A program made the translations under genes and the position numbers. The notes below the pieces were generated by a model. That model ran no database searches. It saw only the letters and a list, made by a program, of their open reading frames with translations, and was not told where the DNA came from. Shown here one piece after another: positions 12,235-22,695 of a stretch of 64,000 bases of DNA. The DNA lies in NCBI GenBank assembly GCA_964019335.1, contig OZ025733.1, positions 189,001 to 253,000 of the forward strand. Reading direction: 5' to 3'. Each line of letters starts with the position of its first letter. Position 1 is the first letter of the stretch. Source of the stretch: Diplonema japonicum (Eukaryota > Euglenozoa > Diplonemea > Diplonemida > Diplonemidae).

Positions 12235-13819
12235 GAGAAAAAAAAGAAGAAGAAGAAGAAGAAGAAGAAGAGAGGAATCTGAATTCTCCCCAATTTCTTC
12301 TTCTTTTTTTTTTTTTTTTAATTTTTTTATTATAGTTTTTTCTTAATTCTTCTAAAAACACGTTTCAAAAAGAAAAAAAAGAAAAATTACCTTCCAAATT
12401 ACTTATGAAAACTGTCATCATAGGGAAAAGAAAAGAAGGAGATCCCCTTTTGTTTTGCTCAAAATCAGGGTTTTCAAAGAGCTTTCTTCTTCTTTTTTTT
12501 TTTCTTTCTCTTCCTTCTTTATTTGTTCTGTTTTTTTTTTTTTTTTTTTTTTTTGTTTGCAATTAAACGACGGTTTGATTTTTATTCCTCTCCCTCCCTC
12601 CCCTCCTTTTTTTTTTTAAAGTGGGATTGGCCCTTAAATGGCCTTGTTCTCCCTCCCCCACGTCCCCAGCTCTTCCCCCCCCCCCCCCCCCCCGTTCTTT
12701 CATCCTTTCACTCTCTGTCCCTTCAAAGTTTTGAAAAAACTTTTGAAAGGGATTCACTTTTTCCCTCTTTCCTCTCTAAAAGAAATTTGTAGACGCGGGA
12801 TAAATGATGATTGCCTCTCATTCGTTTTCTTTCTTTGTTTCTCCCCCCTCTTTTTTTTTTAATTCCTAGTAGAGTTTCTTCAGAGAAAAAAAAAAAAAAG
12901 AGAGAAGAAAACCACAAAACACACACCGGCTTACGGACAGTCTCGTATTGTTGTGGGTCAGTTCAACAGAAATTATTCTAGATAACACTTCGAGAAGGAG
13001 TATAACCACAGGGCAGTCAGATGCAACCATCCTGCCTTGGGCTTCTTTATCATGCTTTGTAGTCTGTGAAAGAGGGCCAAGAAAGAAAGAAAAAAAAACC
13101 CCCCCCTTTTTTTTTGGCTCTCGTTTTCTGTTGTTGTCTGGCTCCGGACTGTTCTTTTGGGTGTATTGTACCTTTTTTTCTTTCTTCTCTCTTCTCTTTT
13201 TTTTCTGATTCTCTACGAAAAAAAGGAAACAAAACAAAAAAAGAAGAAGTTTTGAGTATTCATTTGTTCGAAGTCCTCCCGGCCTTTTTTTTTTTTTTTG
13301 TTTCTTTTTAATTTTCCAGAAGGAAGTAAGTACTAAAAAAAAAGAAAAAAAAAAGTAGAAACCTTGAGAATTTGGAATCTTAAAAAAGAGAGAAAAAAAT
13401 CTCAAAAACAAAATGTGTTTCTTACTTCCTTTTCTCGAATTTTCCCTTTTTATTTATTTATTTTATTTTTTTAAACCTCTTCTCCCTCCCTCATTTATTT
13501 TTTTTCTTCAATTCTTTTTTTTTTTTTTAATATTTTTATGACCCTGCGGCTCTCACGCGGAGTTTGCATGTGGCATCGACTAAACAAAAGAGGAACGTTG
13601 GCAAAGTGTTGACAAAACCTCTCTAGGTTTTTATCCGACCACGTACAAACCAACGGCCATGTTCCTTCTTTTTAAAACTCATAGTAGAAACCGATACTCA
13701 TGGTGGTTGGCCATAATTTTTTCTGGAACCTCAGAGTATATACTCCTCCCACCCACCCCCCCTTTTTTTTACATTCTTTTCCCCCCCCCCCTAAATCCAA
13801 AAAAAAGAATACTCTCAGA
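12235..13819. other. Intergenic spacer after giant gene copy B
   Basis: No gene seen. The first ~1.05 kb repeats 3123-4195, including the C run near 12676-12692. After about 13283 the two spacers diverge, share a short GAAGGAAGTAAGTACTAAA block (4200 and 13319), and match again at 13680-13737 (4562-4614). Confidence 0.7.
13816..13818 (+). other. Possible trans-splice acceptor
   Basis: CTCTCAG ends one base before the ATG of the coiled-coil gene, which would leave almost no native 5' leader after trans-splicing. Inferred from position. Confidence 0.35.
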
Positions 13820-14878
13820 ATGTCGCAATGTCAAGCACCGTTAGCAGGCCGCACAGTAGTAGGAACAAAGCTCCCGTGGGAGAAGGTAAGGAAAAATGCA
13901 CATCACATAGAGCTGTACATGAGGCTCGAAGCGGCTGAAAAAGACATGACTGCTTATATAAAAAAAAAAGAGGTGCTTGAAAATCAACAAAAGCAAACGC
14001 AAGACGAGGAAGAATTATTGGAAATTGAAGCTGAGCACTCCCGCAACGAAGACTGGTGGGAGACCACCGCAATTCGTCTGTCGCAAAAGGAAGAAACAGA
14101 TATCAGAGGCCTTATCGCACGCTACAAGCTACAGGACGAAAGAGCAACGGCAAAAACAGCCTTAATGATGGGCGCTAAGCGTTTACGCCACGCGAAAATG
14201 GTACAACAACGGAGAACATCCGAGGAAAAAACATGGAAAACAGCCGCTGTTGCAAAATCACACGCGCTGGCTAAACTGGAAGCACAGCGAGAAGACGCTG
14301 TTTCGGCCTCCACCGCATCGAAAAAACAACACGAGGCGAACATCGCGAACCTAACCTCCCAACGAAACCAATTTCAAAACACAAACCCCGAAAAATTTCT
14401 CGAACTGTCCGAAGCTTTAATCAACGCCCATGAAGCCGCCGTGCTATCCGAAACCCGCCACGCGGAGGAACTCGACCGTCTGACTTCACTAATAGACGAG
14501 AACGACCTCAACCACGATGAATGCAGGACTTTAAGGGGAATAGCCGCAGCGAAAAAAGCTGCGAATTTTTTTAAATCAGCGCTGACAACCAATTCCGAAA
14601 GCCCGTCTCGGGTTTTAGAAGCCAGACAGAAATACCACGGCCGAGGGCAGTCCAACCACATCAACGAGGAACAGGCTCGCATCGCAAAAGAACGCGACAG
14701 GCAGGCAGCTGTAACTCAGCTAGAAGCCAAGCTTCGGGACGGAAGCCTCGACGAGAAGCGGGATATTATTCTGAAGGACATTCAAAACCTAAAATCCCTA
14801 GCCGACCACGACACTATCCGCTGCATGAGCGCTGTGGAGAAGCTCAACCCAACTGTTTTGGCACGCAAGAACAACAAG

Positions 14879-14939
<61 letters not shown>

Positions 14940-15625
14940 TTCCTACGACCATCACGGTAGCAACAGGTCTGCAGCTGACCCCGCGGTCGAAAAAAAACAA
15001 AAAACTTGCGATTCTGTACTCCCTTCACCGGGTAGAGCGAGCGTCATGTGGTACAACCGACAACCCCCCCAACCCCGTGAAACCTGCAGCTGCAGTGAGG
15101 AAAATAGACGCACCGTCTGAAAAATTACTGGAAATCCCCAAAAGATACAGGCGTGTCGGGGGTTGGGAAGATTCGGGTCCATCGCAACAATCTAAAAAGC
15201 TGACGCGACGTGCGGAAGCACAGCACGTAGCCAGACAGCAGGCCGACGTTGCGAAGAGAAAGCAGAAGCATGACAGAGCACTTCGGAAGCTAGCTTCTCG
15301 CCGCACAGCACGACAGGCCGAGTTCTCAGATGCTACCCGGAGGTGTATAGCCCGTGTGTATACCCAAGCTATCGAGGACAGCAGGCATCTGCACCTTTCC
15401 TTATCTCGTTCGTTTGCAGCCACCGGCAACAGCAGTCCTACAAGAAAGCTCAGGCCCGAGACCCTCCCTGAGTGCAACAACCGCATGTACTACTCCCGCA
15501 AGGAGAACACCAGAAAGGCGAAGCACGCAGCGTACGAAAAGTACGTGGTCGGCACGCAGCCGACCTTCCTCAAGATGAAGGAGAGAGACCGGGCGGCCGC
15601 GTTCAGCAGGCTGGCAGGGGATTGA
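13820..15625 (+). CDS. Coiled-coil protein with polyasparagine run (601 aa)
   Basis: I do not recognise this gene. The start is the ATG right after CTCTCAG at 13816; the frame is open further upstream only through spacer sequence. The protein is highly charged, with long Lys/Glu/Ala/Arg heptad-like stretches over residues ~15-330, so it should be mostly coiled coil. A run of 20 Asn encoded almost only by AAC (about 14878-14939) splits it. The C-terminal third is basic (pI probably high) with several RR and KR pairs and ends in an Ala/Arg-rich helix. No signal peptide or membrane segment. A cytoskeletal or flagellar role would fit but is not shown. Confidence 0.75.
14878..14939 (+). repeat. 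AAC microsatellite encoding polyAsn
   Basis: About 20 uninterrupted AAC codons inside the coiled-coil gene. The purity at the DNA level points to recent slippage expansion rather than selection for Asn. Confidence 0.9.
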
Positions 15626-15991
15626 TTTCTTTTTTTTCCCTTCTTCTTAAACGCTCTTACGAGCAGTTTTTTTTTTTCTTTTTCCTGTTTCCCCCCGCTT
15701 CCCCCCCCTTTTTTTGGCGTCAAAGAATACCAAGAAATACTTTAAGAAACTGGGCAGGAAGTGGCAAGAAGAAAGGGAGGACACTTTGAGAAAGGGCAAC
15801 ACAGGCCGGAAAAGAAAGAAAAGCCAAGCCCCCTCTAGAAAGGGGAAAGTAGAGACAATGGAGGGACTTCTTCTTCTTCTTCTTCTTTTTTTAACCTTCA
15901 TGCTCAACAAAAAATATTTTTTAAAAAAAAAAAGGAGGGAGAGGGGGAGGGAGGCGAGAAAAAGAAAAAAAAAAAGAAAAAAAAAAGAAAA
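15626..15991. other. Short intergenic spacer
   Basis: No gene. Purine-rich sequence at about 15783-15868 is similar to 17799-17884 (CTTTGAG...AAGGCAACACAGGCC, then AAAGAAAG, then GTAGAGACAA). An A-rich leader precedes the next ATG. Confidence 0.6.
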
Positions 15992-17350
15992 ATGGTATCA
16001 ACAAAATCGTCAGTGGCGCCCCCCGCAGAGCCGAGCAGCACCGCGTCTGCTGTGTTCAACATGATCAACGCAGTGCTGGGGGCAGGCATCGTCAGCCTGC
16101 CGTACGCATGGGCGAAGGCGGGGTTCATTCTGGGGTGGATCATGTTTGTGGTGACGGCAATAGGAACATGCTACACCCTCGAGGTCCTGATATACATCGC
16201 AGTGCCCTTACATGAGAAGGGGGAGATCAGTGTAATCGCCTACGAGGTACTGGCGGAAAGAATCCTCGGGATATGGGGACGGAGAATGATCCTCGCATCA
16301 CAGTTTTTATACGCGTTCGGCATCGCAGTAGGGTACGTAGTCATCATCCACGATGAGTTCCCAACCGCCATGAGCCAGCTCACGGGAGCCGGGTTTTTCG
16401 ATCACGAGATTCTCAATGTGTTGATTGTTGCATTCGGGCTGCTTCTTCCAATGAGCTTGCTGCGAAGCGTTGCGGGCCTCGCCAAAATGTCGTTCTTCTG
16501 TTTCCTCACCGCTATCATAATCAACGGGCTCGTTCTTTACGAGAGATTCACAAGCAAGTCCGACCTATGCGAAGGCTCTTCTGGATCTGGGTCTTGCGAT
16601 GAAGCGTGGTCCACATTTGCAAAATCCTCTGCTCTGTCTGTGTACGGGATATTTGTCTTCACCAAAGCCTGCCACCACACACAGTTCCAAATATACAGAT
16701 CTTTAGGGGACGGTGGAAACCCTGAAAGATGGTCATGGATATGCAGACTAGCTATTGTTCTGTGCTCTGCCATCACATCGGGATGTGCAATGACCGTGTA
16801 TTCCACATTCGGTGAAGGTGTCGAATCTGATTTCTTTAAGTCGTATTGGAAGGACAGTAAGGTGGTAAGCGCAGGGAGGCTGACGTTCGCAGGGCTCATT
16901 ATGATGGGGTTCCCGATGCAGCTTTTTGTGTGCCGTGAGACGCTGCAGGTTATCGTAGTGCAGTACCTTGAGGAAAGAAAGAAGGCGAAGGAGCTCATCC
17001 CCACAGAGGAGGAGGGTATTATTCAGCAAGAGTCCACTTCGTTAATCGCGGAGAGCGCGGCTGGTGTTGGCCGTGAGGCGACATCGCCTATGCTTCATTA
17101 CTCCACCACTTTCTTCCTCTTCTTCCTTGTGCTGGGGACTGGTATATCTACTGATTCCCTTGGCGCTGTTCTCTCTCTTGTGGGCGGGACTGCTGGGTCG
17201 ACCATCGCCTTCCTCGCCCCCGGGCTCATTTGTTACCGTTGTGAAGAGGTCACAGGCCTGCCTGCACCAGGGGGTAAGCACCTCGGGTTGGGGACTGCGA
17301 TCTTCGGTGTTTGCACGATTCTTATTACGTCAATCTTTACGTTCGTTTGA
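15992..17350 (+). CDS. Amino acid permease, AAAP/SLC38-type (452 aa)
   Basis: A polytopic membrane protein of the amino acid/auxin permease family (Pfam Aa_trans). The N-terminal hallmark is visible at residues ~12-40: an SA-x-FNMINAVLGAGIVSLPYA motif followed by a Gly-rich first helix pair. About eleven hydrophobic segments can be counted, with the loop after TM5 carrying a Ser/Gly/Cys stretch and a charged loop (KKAKELIPTEEE) before the last three helices. Family members carry neutral amino acids with H+ or Na+; the substrate cannot be told from sequence. The ATG follows an A/G-rich leader and sits at the expected family N-terminus. The length fits the family. Confidence 0.92.
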   Translation: MVSTKSSVAPPAEPSSTASAVFNMINAVLGAGIVSLPYAWAKAGFILGWIMFVVTAIGTCYTLEVLIYIAVPLHEKGEISVIAYEVLAERILGIWGRRMILASQFLYAFGIAVGYVVIIHDEFPTAMSQLTGAGFFDHEILNVLIVAFGLLLPMSLLRSVAGLAKMSFFCFLTAIIINGLVLYERFTSKSDLCEGSSGSGSCDEAWSTFAKSSALSVYGIFVFTKACHHTQFQIYRSLGDGGNPERWSWICRLAIVLCSAITSGCAMTVYSTFGEGVESDFFKSYWKDSKVVSAGRLTFAGLIMMGFPMQLFVCRETLQVIVVQYLEERKKAKELIPTEEEGIIQQESTSLIAESAAGVGREATSPMLHYSTTFFLFFLVLGTGISTDSLGAVLSLVGGTAGSTIAFLAPGLICYRCEEVTGLPAPGGKHLGLGTAIFGVCTILITSIFTFV

Positions 17351-18810
17351 GTGGGGGGGGGGGGGGGGGGGGAGGAGGTGTTTGTTGTGTGTTTGATGTG
17401 CAGGGGTGTGGAAATATTTAGTTTGTTTTAAAAAAAATTTTTTTTCCACTTTTATTATCAGAGGGGGTTGTGGGGATTTTTATGACTCAAGAAGAAAATG
17501 TAAACGCCGGTTTGTGTGTGCTATGGGTGGGGGGAGTTTTTTTTTTTTCTTCCTTTTTGGCAATCTTTGGTGCGGACCTACAAGCACAGGCACTAACAAT
17601 ATATCATGGGCCTCAAAAAAAAAAAAAAAAAGAAAGAAAAGTTAAAAAAAAAATGAAATTGAGCCAGCGTTATATATGAAAATTGGCTTGGGCCAGCGTC
17701 CTGCTTCTCCTTCCTACTCCCCTTCATTCCTTTGTGCAGCAAGTGTTACTTTTTCCCCCCCCTCTTCTTTCCCTCCTTTTTTATAATTTTTTTTTTTACT
17801 TTGAGGAAGGCAACACAGCCAAAAAAGAAAGAAAGGCCGAGGCCCCAGAAGGGAGAAAGGGGTAGATAAGTAGAGACAAGGGGGACGTTCCAAAACAGGA
17901 ACCTCCTTTATCTCATCTCTCTTTTTTTATTTTTTTATACTTCAGTTAAAAATTCGTCGACGGGGGTGTTCTGGTGCAGGAAAGTACAATTTTATTTTCA
18001 TCAAAAAGAAATCTTGATCCGCGCATGCTGCTTCATTCATCCGTAAACTGCTTTTTTTTTTTTTTTTTTTTTTTTCCCCGAAAGAAATATAAAAGGCGGG
18101 CTTTTCTTTTCGCTTGAATCCATGTGCCGACGGTAAAGAAAAAACTGAAGCATTTTTATGGCAAGTATAAAAAAAAAAAAAAAAAAAAAAGAATGTTGTG
18201 TCCTTTCCTCTTTTTTTTCTCCTTCTTTTCCTTCTCTTTTTTTTCCCTTGTTCTTTCCGATTCAGCAAAACAAAGTCCGTTGTCACAATGACAAAAAGAA
18301 TGTAAACCAGTCAACTCCCCAAAAAAAGAAAACGTAGAATGAAAAGGCGGGGAAGGCGAAGAGAACGCAAAAATAGGAAAACCTATTTTTTAAAAAAAAA
18401 GAAAAAAAAAAAAACTGAAAAAGAAAATACATAACAATTATATACCAGGCTCTCCCGCTTATGTATGTCATAAAAGAAAGAAGGAAAAAGAAAAATGGAG
18501 CGACATAAGCGGGGAACTGACCAAAAGACCAGTGGGGGGACACTTATCTCCTTTCTTTTTTCTTCTTCTTCCCCCCCCCCCCCCCCCCCTCCGACACATA
18601 TCTCCTCGTTTCACCGTAAGCACCAGTGGTAACGCCCAATCTTGTTGGCCCCTTAGTAAATTCTTCGACTGAGCACTCCGTTCGCAGCACGTCCTGAGGG
18701 ACCGTCCTATGAATTTTAAGGCGATCATTACCGTAGCAATGAAAAAAAAAAGAGGATTTCCGTCATAAAAAAAAGGGGGGGAGAGAGGGGGGGGGGGGGG
18801 GGAGAGCATT
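17351..18810. other. Intergenic spacer
   Basis: No gene seen. It has a G run at 17353-17372, several T and A runs, a C run near 18570-18588, a G run near 18789-18802, a copy of the purine-rich repeat (17799-17884), and an AACCTCCTTTATCTCAT motif near 17899 that resembles those near 4454, 40421 and 54458. Confidence 0.6.
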
Positions 18811-21800
18811 ATGTCTCTGTACACCGCGACAAAACGAGAAGGGGAGGAGTTCGACCCACCAGACGACGAAAGATGGAAAGAGATGCTGGTTGCCGTGCTG
18901 TTAAAAAACACAGGCGTGGGATGTTGGAAGTGGCAGTGGGTACTATCGGGTGCCAATCTACTCTACCTCGACCTACGGGGGAACAACATCACGGAAATCG
19001 GCGGGAGAGCATGGGAGGCAGCTGGAAACCTCCGAGTTTTGTTGCTGAGCGACAACCAACTGCAGAAAAAATCCGAACTCGAAAAAACCCTATCAAACCT
19101 CCCAGAACTGCTGGTTCTAAGCCTTCACGGAAACAACCTTATCCAATACAGGCACGCTGTCATCAAGCAATGCCCATCGCTTTTATTCTGCGACTATCAC
19201 ATTATCTCGGACACGGAGAGAATACCCCCAGCAGACGTTCCGTTGCCCCACCATGCTACTATGAAGCGGAAAGCAAAACCACCTTCCACAGCATACGCAC
19301 CGTTTTCAAGTTTTTTGGAGATCGACGTGGTTCCCTTTCTCCCGGATGCCGCCGGCGGGGAGGTCGAGAACCTGGCGAAGATCTCGCAGTTGTTGCAACA
19401 CATTAAACTAATCCACTCCCGAACAAGCCCTTCCGTTGCCATCCAGCGTATTTGGAGGGGTTATCTATCACGTAAGACACGATATGCCAGGGTGCTCGAT
19501 ATCCAAGACGAAAAGAGAATGCTGCACACACCCTTGCACAAACCCATGCGCAGCCTGTCTGTCGTACAATCGCTCGCCCCCATCGCCGTCGGGAAGATAC
19601 AATGCGCGTGGAGGGTGTACCAAGCGAAGACAGTCTTCTCGAAAAAGGTTTGCGAGAAACATAACCTGTCACATGTATACGTCCCGTTGTCACAGTTAAG
19701 TGTAGTGCTGAGCCTTATCTCACGGAATGCGGCGGTTCACAATGGTATCATCAAGGTATCGGATTCGAGTGTGCAGGAATATATGTTGTTGCGGTCGAAC
19801 GGGCGGTTCAACCCTTCTGAAAAGCGTAGTCTGACGCGCCTTCACGTCAAAGCAACACACGCTGTCGTTTTGAAAACCGGTAGTAAGAAGCTTCACTGCC
19901 CAGGCACCTGGACTTCGAATAAGAAATACGTCCGGTTTAACTTACCAGAACGTGAAGCCAACCTCCTCATTGAAAAGACTGCCGTCGCGGAGTTAAGCAT
20001 CCGGACCATAGACTACCCGAAGCTTGTTAAGCTGTACGTGCCTTCTGTTTTTCTCGTGTGGTTTTTGACGATGGTGGAGAAGCACAATGTGACGTCCACA
20101 GCCACAGTTACTGTTTATATTGAACGCGATGTGCGGCGTATCTCCGCAAGCTGTCTGATCCAAAAGGTGTTTCGAGGGTACCTTGTAAGGAAGCGGTACG
20201 CAGAGCAGCTCGGTGCAGCGCCACTGAGGAAGTTCTGTGCGTTGCTGATACAAACGCATTTCAGAAAATACCTGGCTGTGAAACGCTTTGTGTTCCTGAA
20301 GCAGTTGAAGGCTCTTCTCGAATACAGTTCGCAGTCCGACACATCCGGCACTGAGGTCTGTCTTGCTGTCAATACGTACAAACAATTGGCTTTTGCGGTG
20401 GAACACCCTGAACGGTGTGACTTTGACATCAAACCGTTGATCCCTTTGGACACAATCCGTGCCACAAGGGAAATGTCCGTTTTGCTGTCGTCGCTTCGGC
20501 TTGCGGAGGAGTCTCCCGACGGCGAGCACGTGTTCTTTCTTCAAGAACAGTTGAAGGAGCTTCCTTGGTGGCTTGTGTGGAGCGGGAAGCTTCGCAGCGC
20601 GGTGTCCGGGCCCCACACCCCCGACAGCTTGCTGCAATACCCCTCTCAAGCAGATCTGCTATCGTTTCTTTTTTACGGCGCGAAGATCGTCCATGCTGCG
20701 GTGCCCTCCCAGTATTCGTTCACTACCGTGATCTCGGAGCCTTCTCTGTCTTATGTCAGCAATTTCAACAGAGGGTACATTTGTTTGCAGTACGGCACGC
20801 GTGCAGAGGCCATGAGGCGTCGTGTCGCGCTCGCCGCTCTGACGTACGTGGCATCGTCGACGTCTTTCCTCTGCTTCGAGCCCCCCGAGTGGATCATCGA
20901 GTCAGACGCTGCGCAAAAGATCCAACGGTGGTGGTTTATGGAACGCGCTCGGCCTGCTACGCAAAGCAGGGCATCAAGCGCGCAGAGCATCGACGTAACC
21001 TGCGGCACGCTGCCCCCATCCCGTCCTGGCTCCGTGTCCGGGATGTGGGGCCCCACCCCGCCACAACGGTACAAAACACCCAACATCGTCAGCGACACCA
21101 TTCGGCACAGGCCCACCGTTCGGATCATACGGTGTGTCGGACAGGACCCCGTCCCGAGGATGCGCACGCCATGGGTTCCAGGAAGGACGTGTTCCGTTTT
21201 GTTGGAACAACCGGACAGGATCGAGCTGAAAGGGAGCCGCCCGTTGATACCAAAACCCGTCGCAGAGCAACGGCTAACGGAGATGGAAGGTTTGGCGAAG
21301 GAGAAACGGCAGCTGAAGGAATTTCTCAAGTCGAGGAAAAAAGCGGAGCTGGCGGAGCTGAAGGAGGCCGTGAACCGGCGGAGGAAAGAAAACAAAAAGG
21401 TGTGGGACACACGCGAGAAGGGGCCCAGCAACGCGGATACGAAGCCAGCTTTTCAGGAAGAACTCGTTGGTGACGTGCATCATGGCCGACCGGACCACGT
21501 TAATGTGACAGTGTCGCAGTTCAAACTCTCCGCAGCGCTGCAACGTTTTGCAGAGCAGGCTGACGACATAGAATCGGCCATGACCGCGAGAGGGCCTGAC
21601 CTTAATGTGACCCCAGCTGATTTGAAATGGATGACGGCTAAGGAGCTCTCCACACTCGCAGCTGCAAAATCAGCCCGACACGCACTGCAGGCTAAAGCTG
21701 ATGTTGCGATGCAACGGTACAACCGTCTGCAGGCGAAGATCTTCCTTGAAGAACGGCAGAAAAAGCAACAAGCGGACAGGGCCATCTCAACGGAGAAGAC

Positions 21801-22554
21801 ACGCGTGCGGAACCACACCGCGTTGACGCAGCTGTGGCGGGACGGGGAGGAGCGCAAGAACGTGGTGAAGACGAACAGGGAGAAAACCATCGAGAAGCAA
21901 GAGCTGATCTCCTCGAGGCAACGGGCGGAATCCTCCTTCACGCGACAGCAAAACGTGCTCAAAAAAGAAATGCTGAAGCGAAAGATCTGCCGGCAGAATC
22001 TTAAACAGCAGTCCACCGTCATTCGGAGAACCCACCAACGGCGTCTCGATGCGAAAGCAACGAAACAGCGTTTACAGAACTGGTCGAAATCCGATCTGAT
22101 GATGAAGACAGCACTCTCTATGTACGGGATGGCCCAGCACAGGGAAGCCTTCAAGCAGAAGGTCTCAGAAGAAGCTGCGCTGAAAAGGGCTCAGTACAGT
22201 GCTGGTAAGACACGGACTCTAGAGCGGCGCACTAAGCTTCTTGAGCAGTTCGAAGTTTTAGACCCCCAGAGCGGGACCTTCACAGCCCCCGTCATGCACG
22301 ACCTGCAGTGTCCTGAAGCACTCTCTCCTCGCAAGATCCCCCCTGTTCCACCTCCACCACTGCCGCTTGTGGCTGTCATACCCAAGCCAAGCCCAGTCAC
22401 AGAGTGGACCACGCCTCCTGTCACAGCTAGGCCGAAAACTAGGGCAACGCGATCCGCTGAAGGGACTCCAAAAGGTTGCTGGCTTCAGAAGCCCACCCCT
22501 CCCAGCCACGAGCGCCCTAAAACGGCACGCCCGCTTGTTACCCTCATTGTTTGA
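18811..22554 (+). CDS. Leucine-rich repeat and IQ-motif protein, LRRIQ3-like (1247 aa)
   Basis: The N-terminus has leucine-rich repeats (residues ~48-130; LDLRGNNIT, LLLSDNQL, LSLHGNNL) capped by a CPSLLFCDYH motif typical of the SDS22-like end. IQ calmodulin-binding motifs follow at about residues 209, 259, 446, 476 and 700 (IQRIWRGYLSRK, IQKVFRGYLVRKRY and others). Residues ~820-1160 are charged coiled coil, and the end is Pro/Thr-rich. LRR plus IQ proteins of this layout are known from cilia and basal bodies; that assignment is by analogy and the protein is about twice the length of animal LRRIQ3. The ATG at 18811 follows a purine-rich stretch; the region from residue 1 is well formed, so the start is plausible. 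Confidence 0.82.
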   Translation: MSLYTATKREGEEFDPPDDERWKEMLVAVLLKNTGVGCWKWQWVLSGANLLYLDLRGNNITEIGGRAWEAAGNLRVLLLSDNQLQKKSELEKTLSNLPELLVLSLHGNNLIQYRHAVIKQCPSLLFCDYHIISDTERIPPADVPLPHHATMKRKAKPPSTAYAPFSSFLEIDVVPFLPDAAGGEVENLAKISQLLQHIKLIHSRTSPSVAIQRIWRGYLSRKTRYARVLDIQDEKRMLHTPLHKPMRSLSVVQSLAPIAVGKIQCAWRVYQAKTVFSKKVCEKHNLSHVYVPLSQLSVVLSLISRNAAVHNGIIKVSDSSVQEYMLLRSNGRFNPSEKRSLTRLHVKATHAVVLKTGSKKLHCPGTWTSNKKYVRFNLPEREANLLIEKTAVAELSIRTIDYPKLVKLYVPSVFLVWFLTMVEKHNVTSTATVTVYIERDVRRISASCLIQKVFRGYLVRKRYAEQLGAAPLRKFCALLIQTHFRKYLAVKRFVFLKQLKALLEYSSQSDTSGTEVCLAVNTYKQLAFAVEHPERCDFDIKPLIPLDTIRATREMSVLLSSLRLAEESPDGEHVFFLQEQLKELPWWLVWSGKLRSAVSGPHTPDSLLQYPSQADLLSFLFYGAKIVHAAVPSQYSFTTVISEPSLSYVSNFNRGYICLQYGTRAEAMRRRVALAALTYVASSTSFLCFEPPEWIIESDAAQKIQRWWFMERARPATQSRASSAQSIDVTCGTLPPSRPGSVSGMWGPTPPQRYKTPNIVSDTIRHRPTVRIIRCVGQDPVPRMRTPWVPGRTCSVLLEQPDRIELKGSRPLIPKPVAEQRLTEMEGLAKEKRQLKEFLKSRKKAELAELKEAVNRRRKENKKVWDTREKGPSNADTKPAFQEELVGDVHHGRPDHVNVTVSQFKLSAALQRFAEQADDIESAMTARGPDLNVTPADLKWMTAKELSTLAAAKSARHALQAKADVAMQRYNRLQAKIFLEERQKKQQADRAISTEKTRVRNHTALTQLWRDGEERKNVVKTNREKTIEKQELISSRQRAESSFTRQQNVLKKEMLKRKICRQNLKQQSTVIRRTHQRRLDAKATKQRLQNWSKSDLMMKTALSMYGMAQHREAFKQKVSEEAALKRAQYSAGKTRTLERRTKLLEQFEVLDPQSGTFTAPVMHDLQCPEALSPRKIPPVPPPPLPLVAVIPKPSPVTEWTTPPVTARPKTRATRSAEGTPKGCWLQKPTPPSHERPKTARPLVTLIV

Positions 22555-22671
22555 ATACAGAACTAAAACCTTCCCTCAGAAATTCCACATTATCCACACC
22601 CTTCATTTACACCTTTAATAGTAGTTATCAGTATTGCACCCGACATCCCGTTTACGTCATTGATACATGAT

Positions 22672-22674
22672 CAG
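22672..22674 (+). other. Probable trans-splice acceptor of alliinase copy 1
   Basis: CAG 22 bases before the ATG. The two alliinase copies become identical exactly from this CAG onward and are unrelated upstream, which supports it as a functional 5' boundary of the mature mRNA. Confidence 0.55.
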
Positions 22675-22695
22675 GACACGACATCAAAAAAGAAA

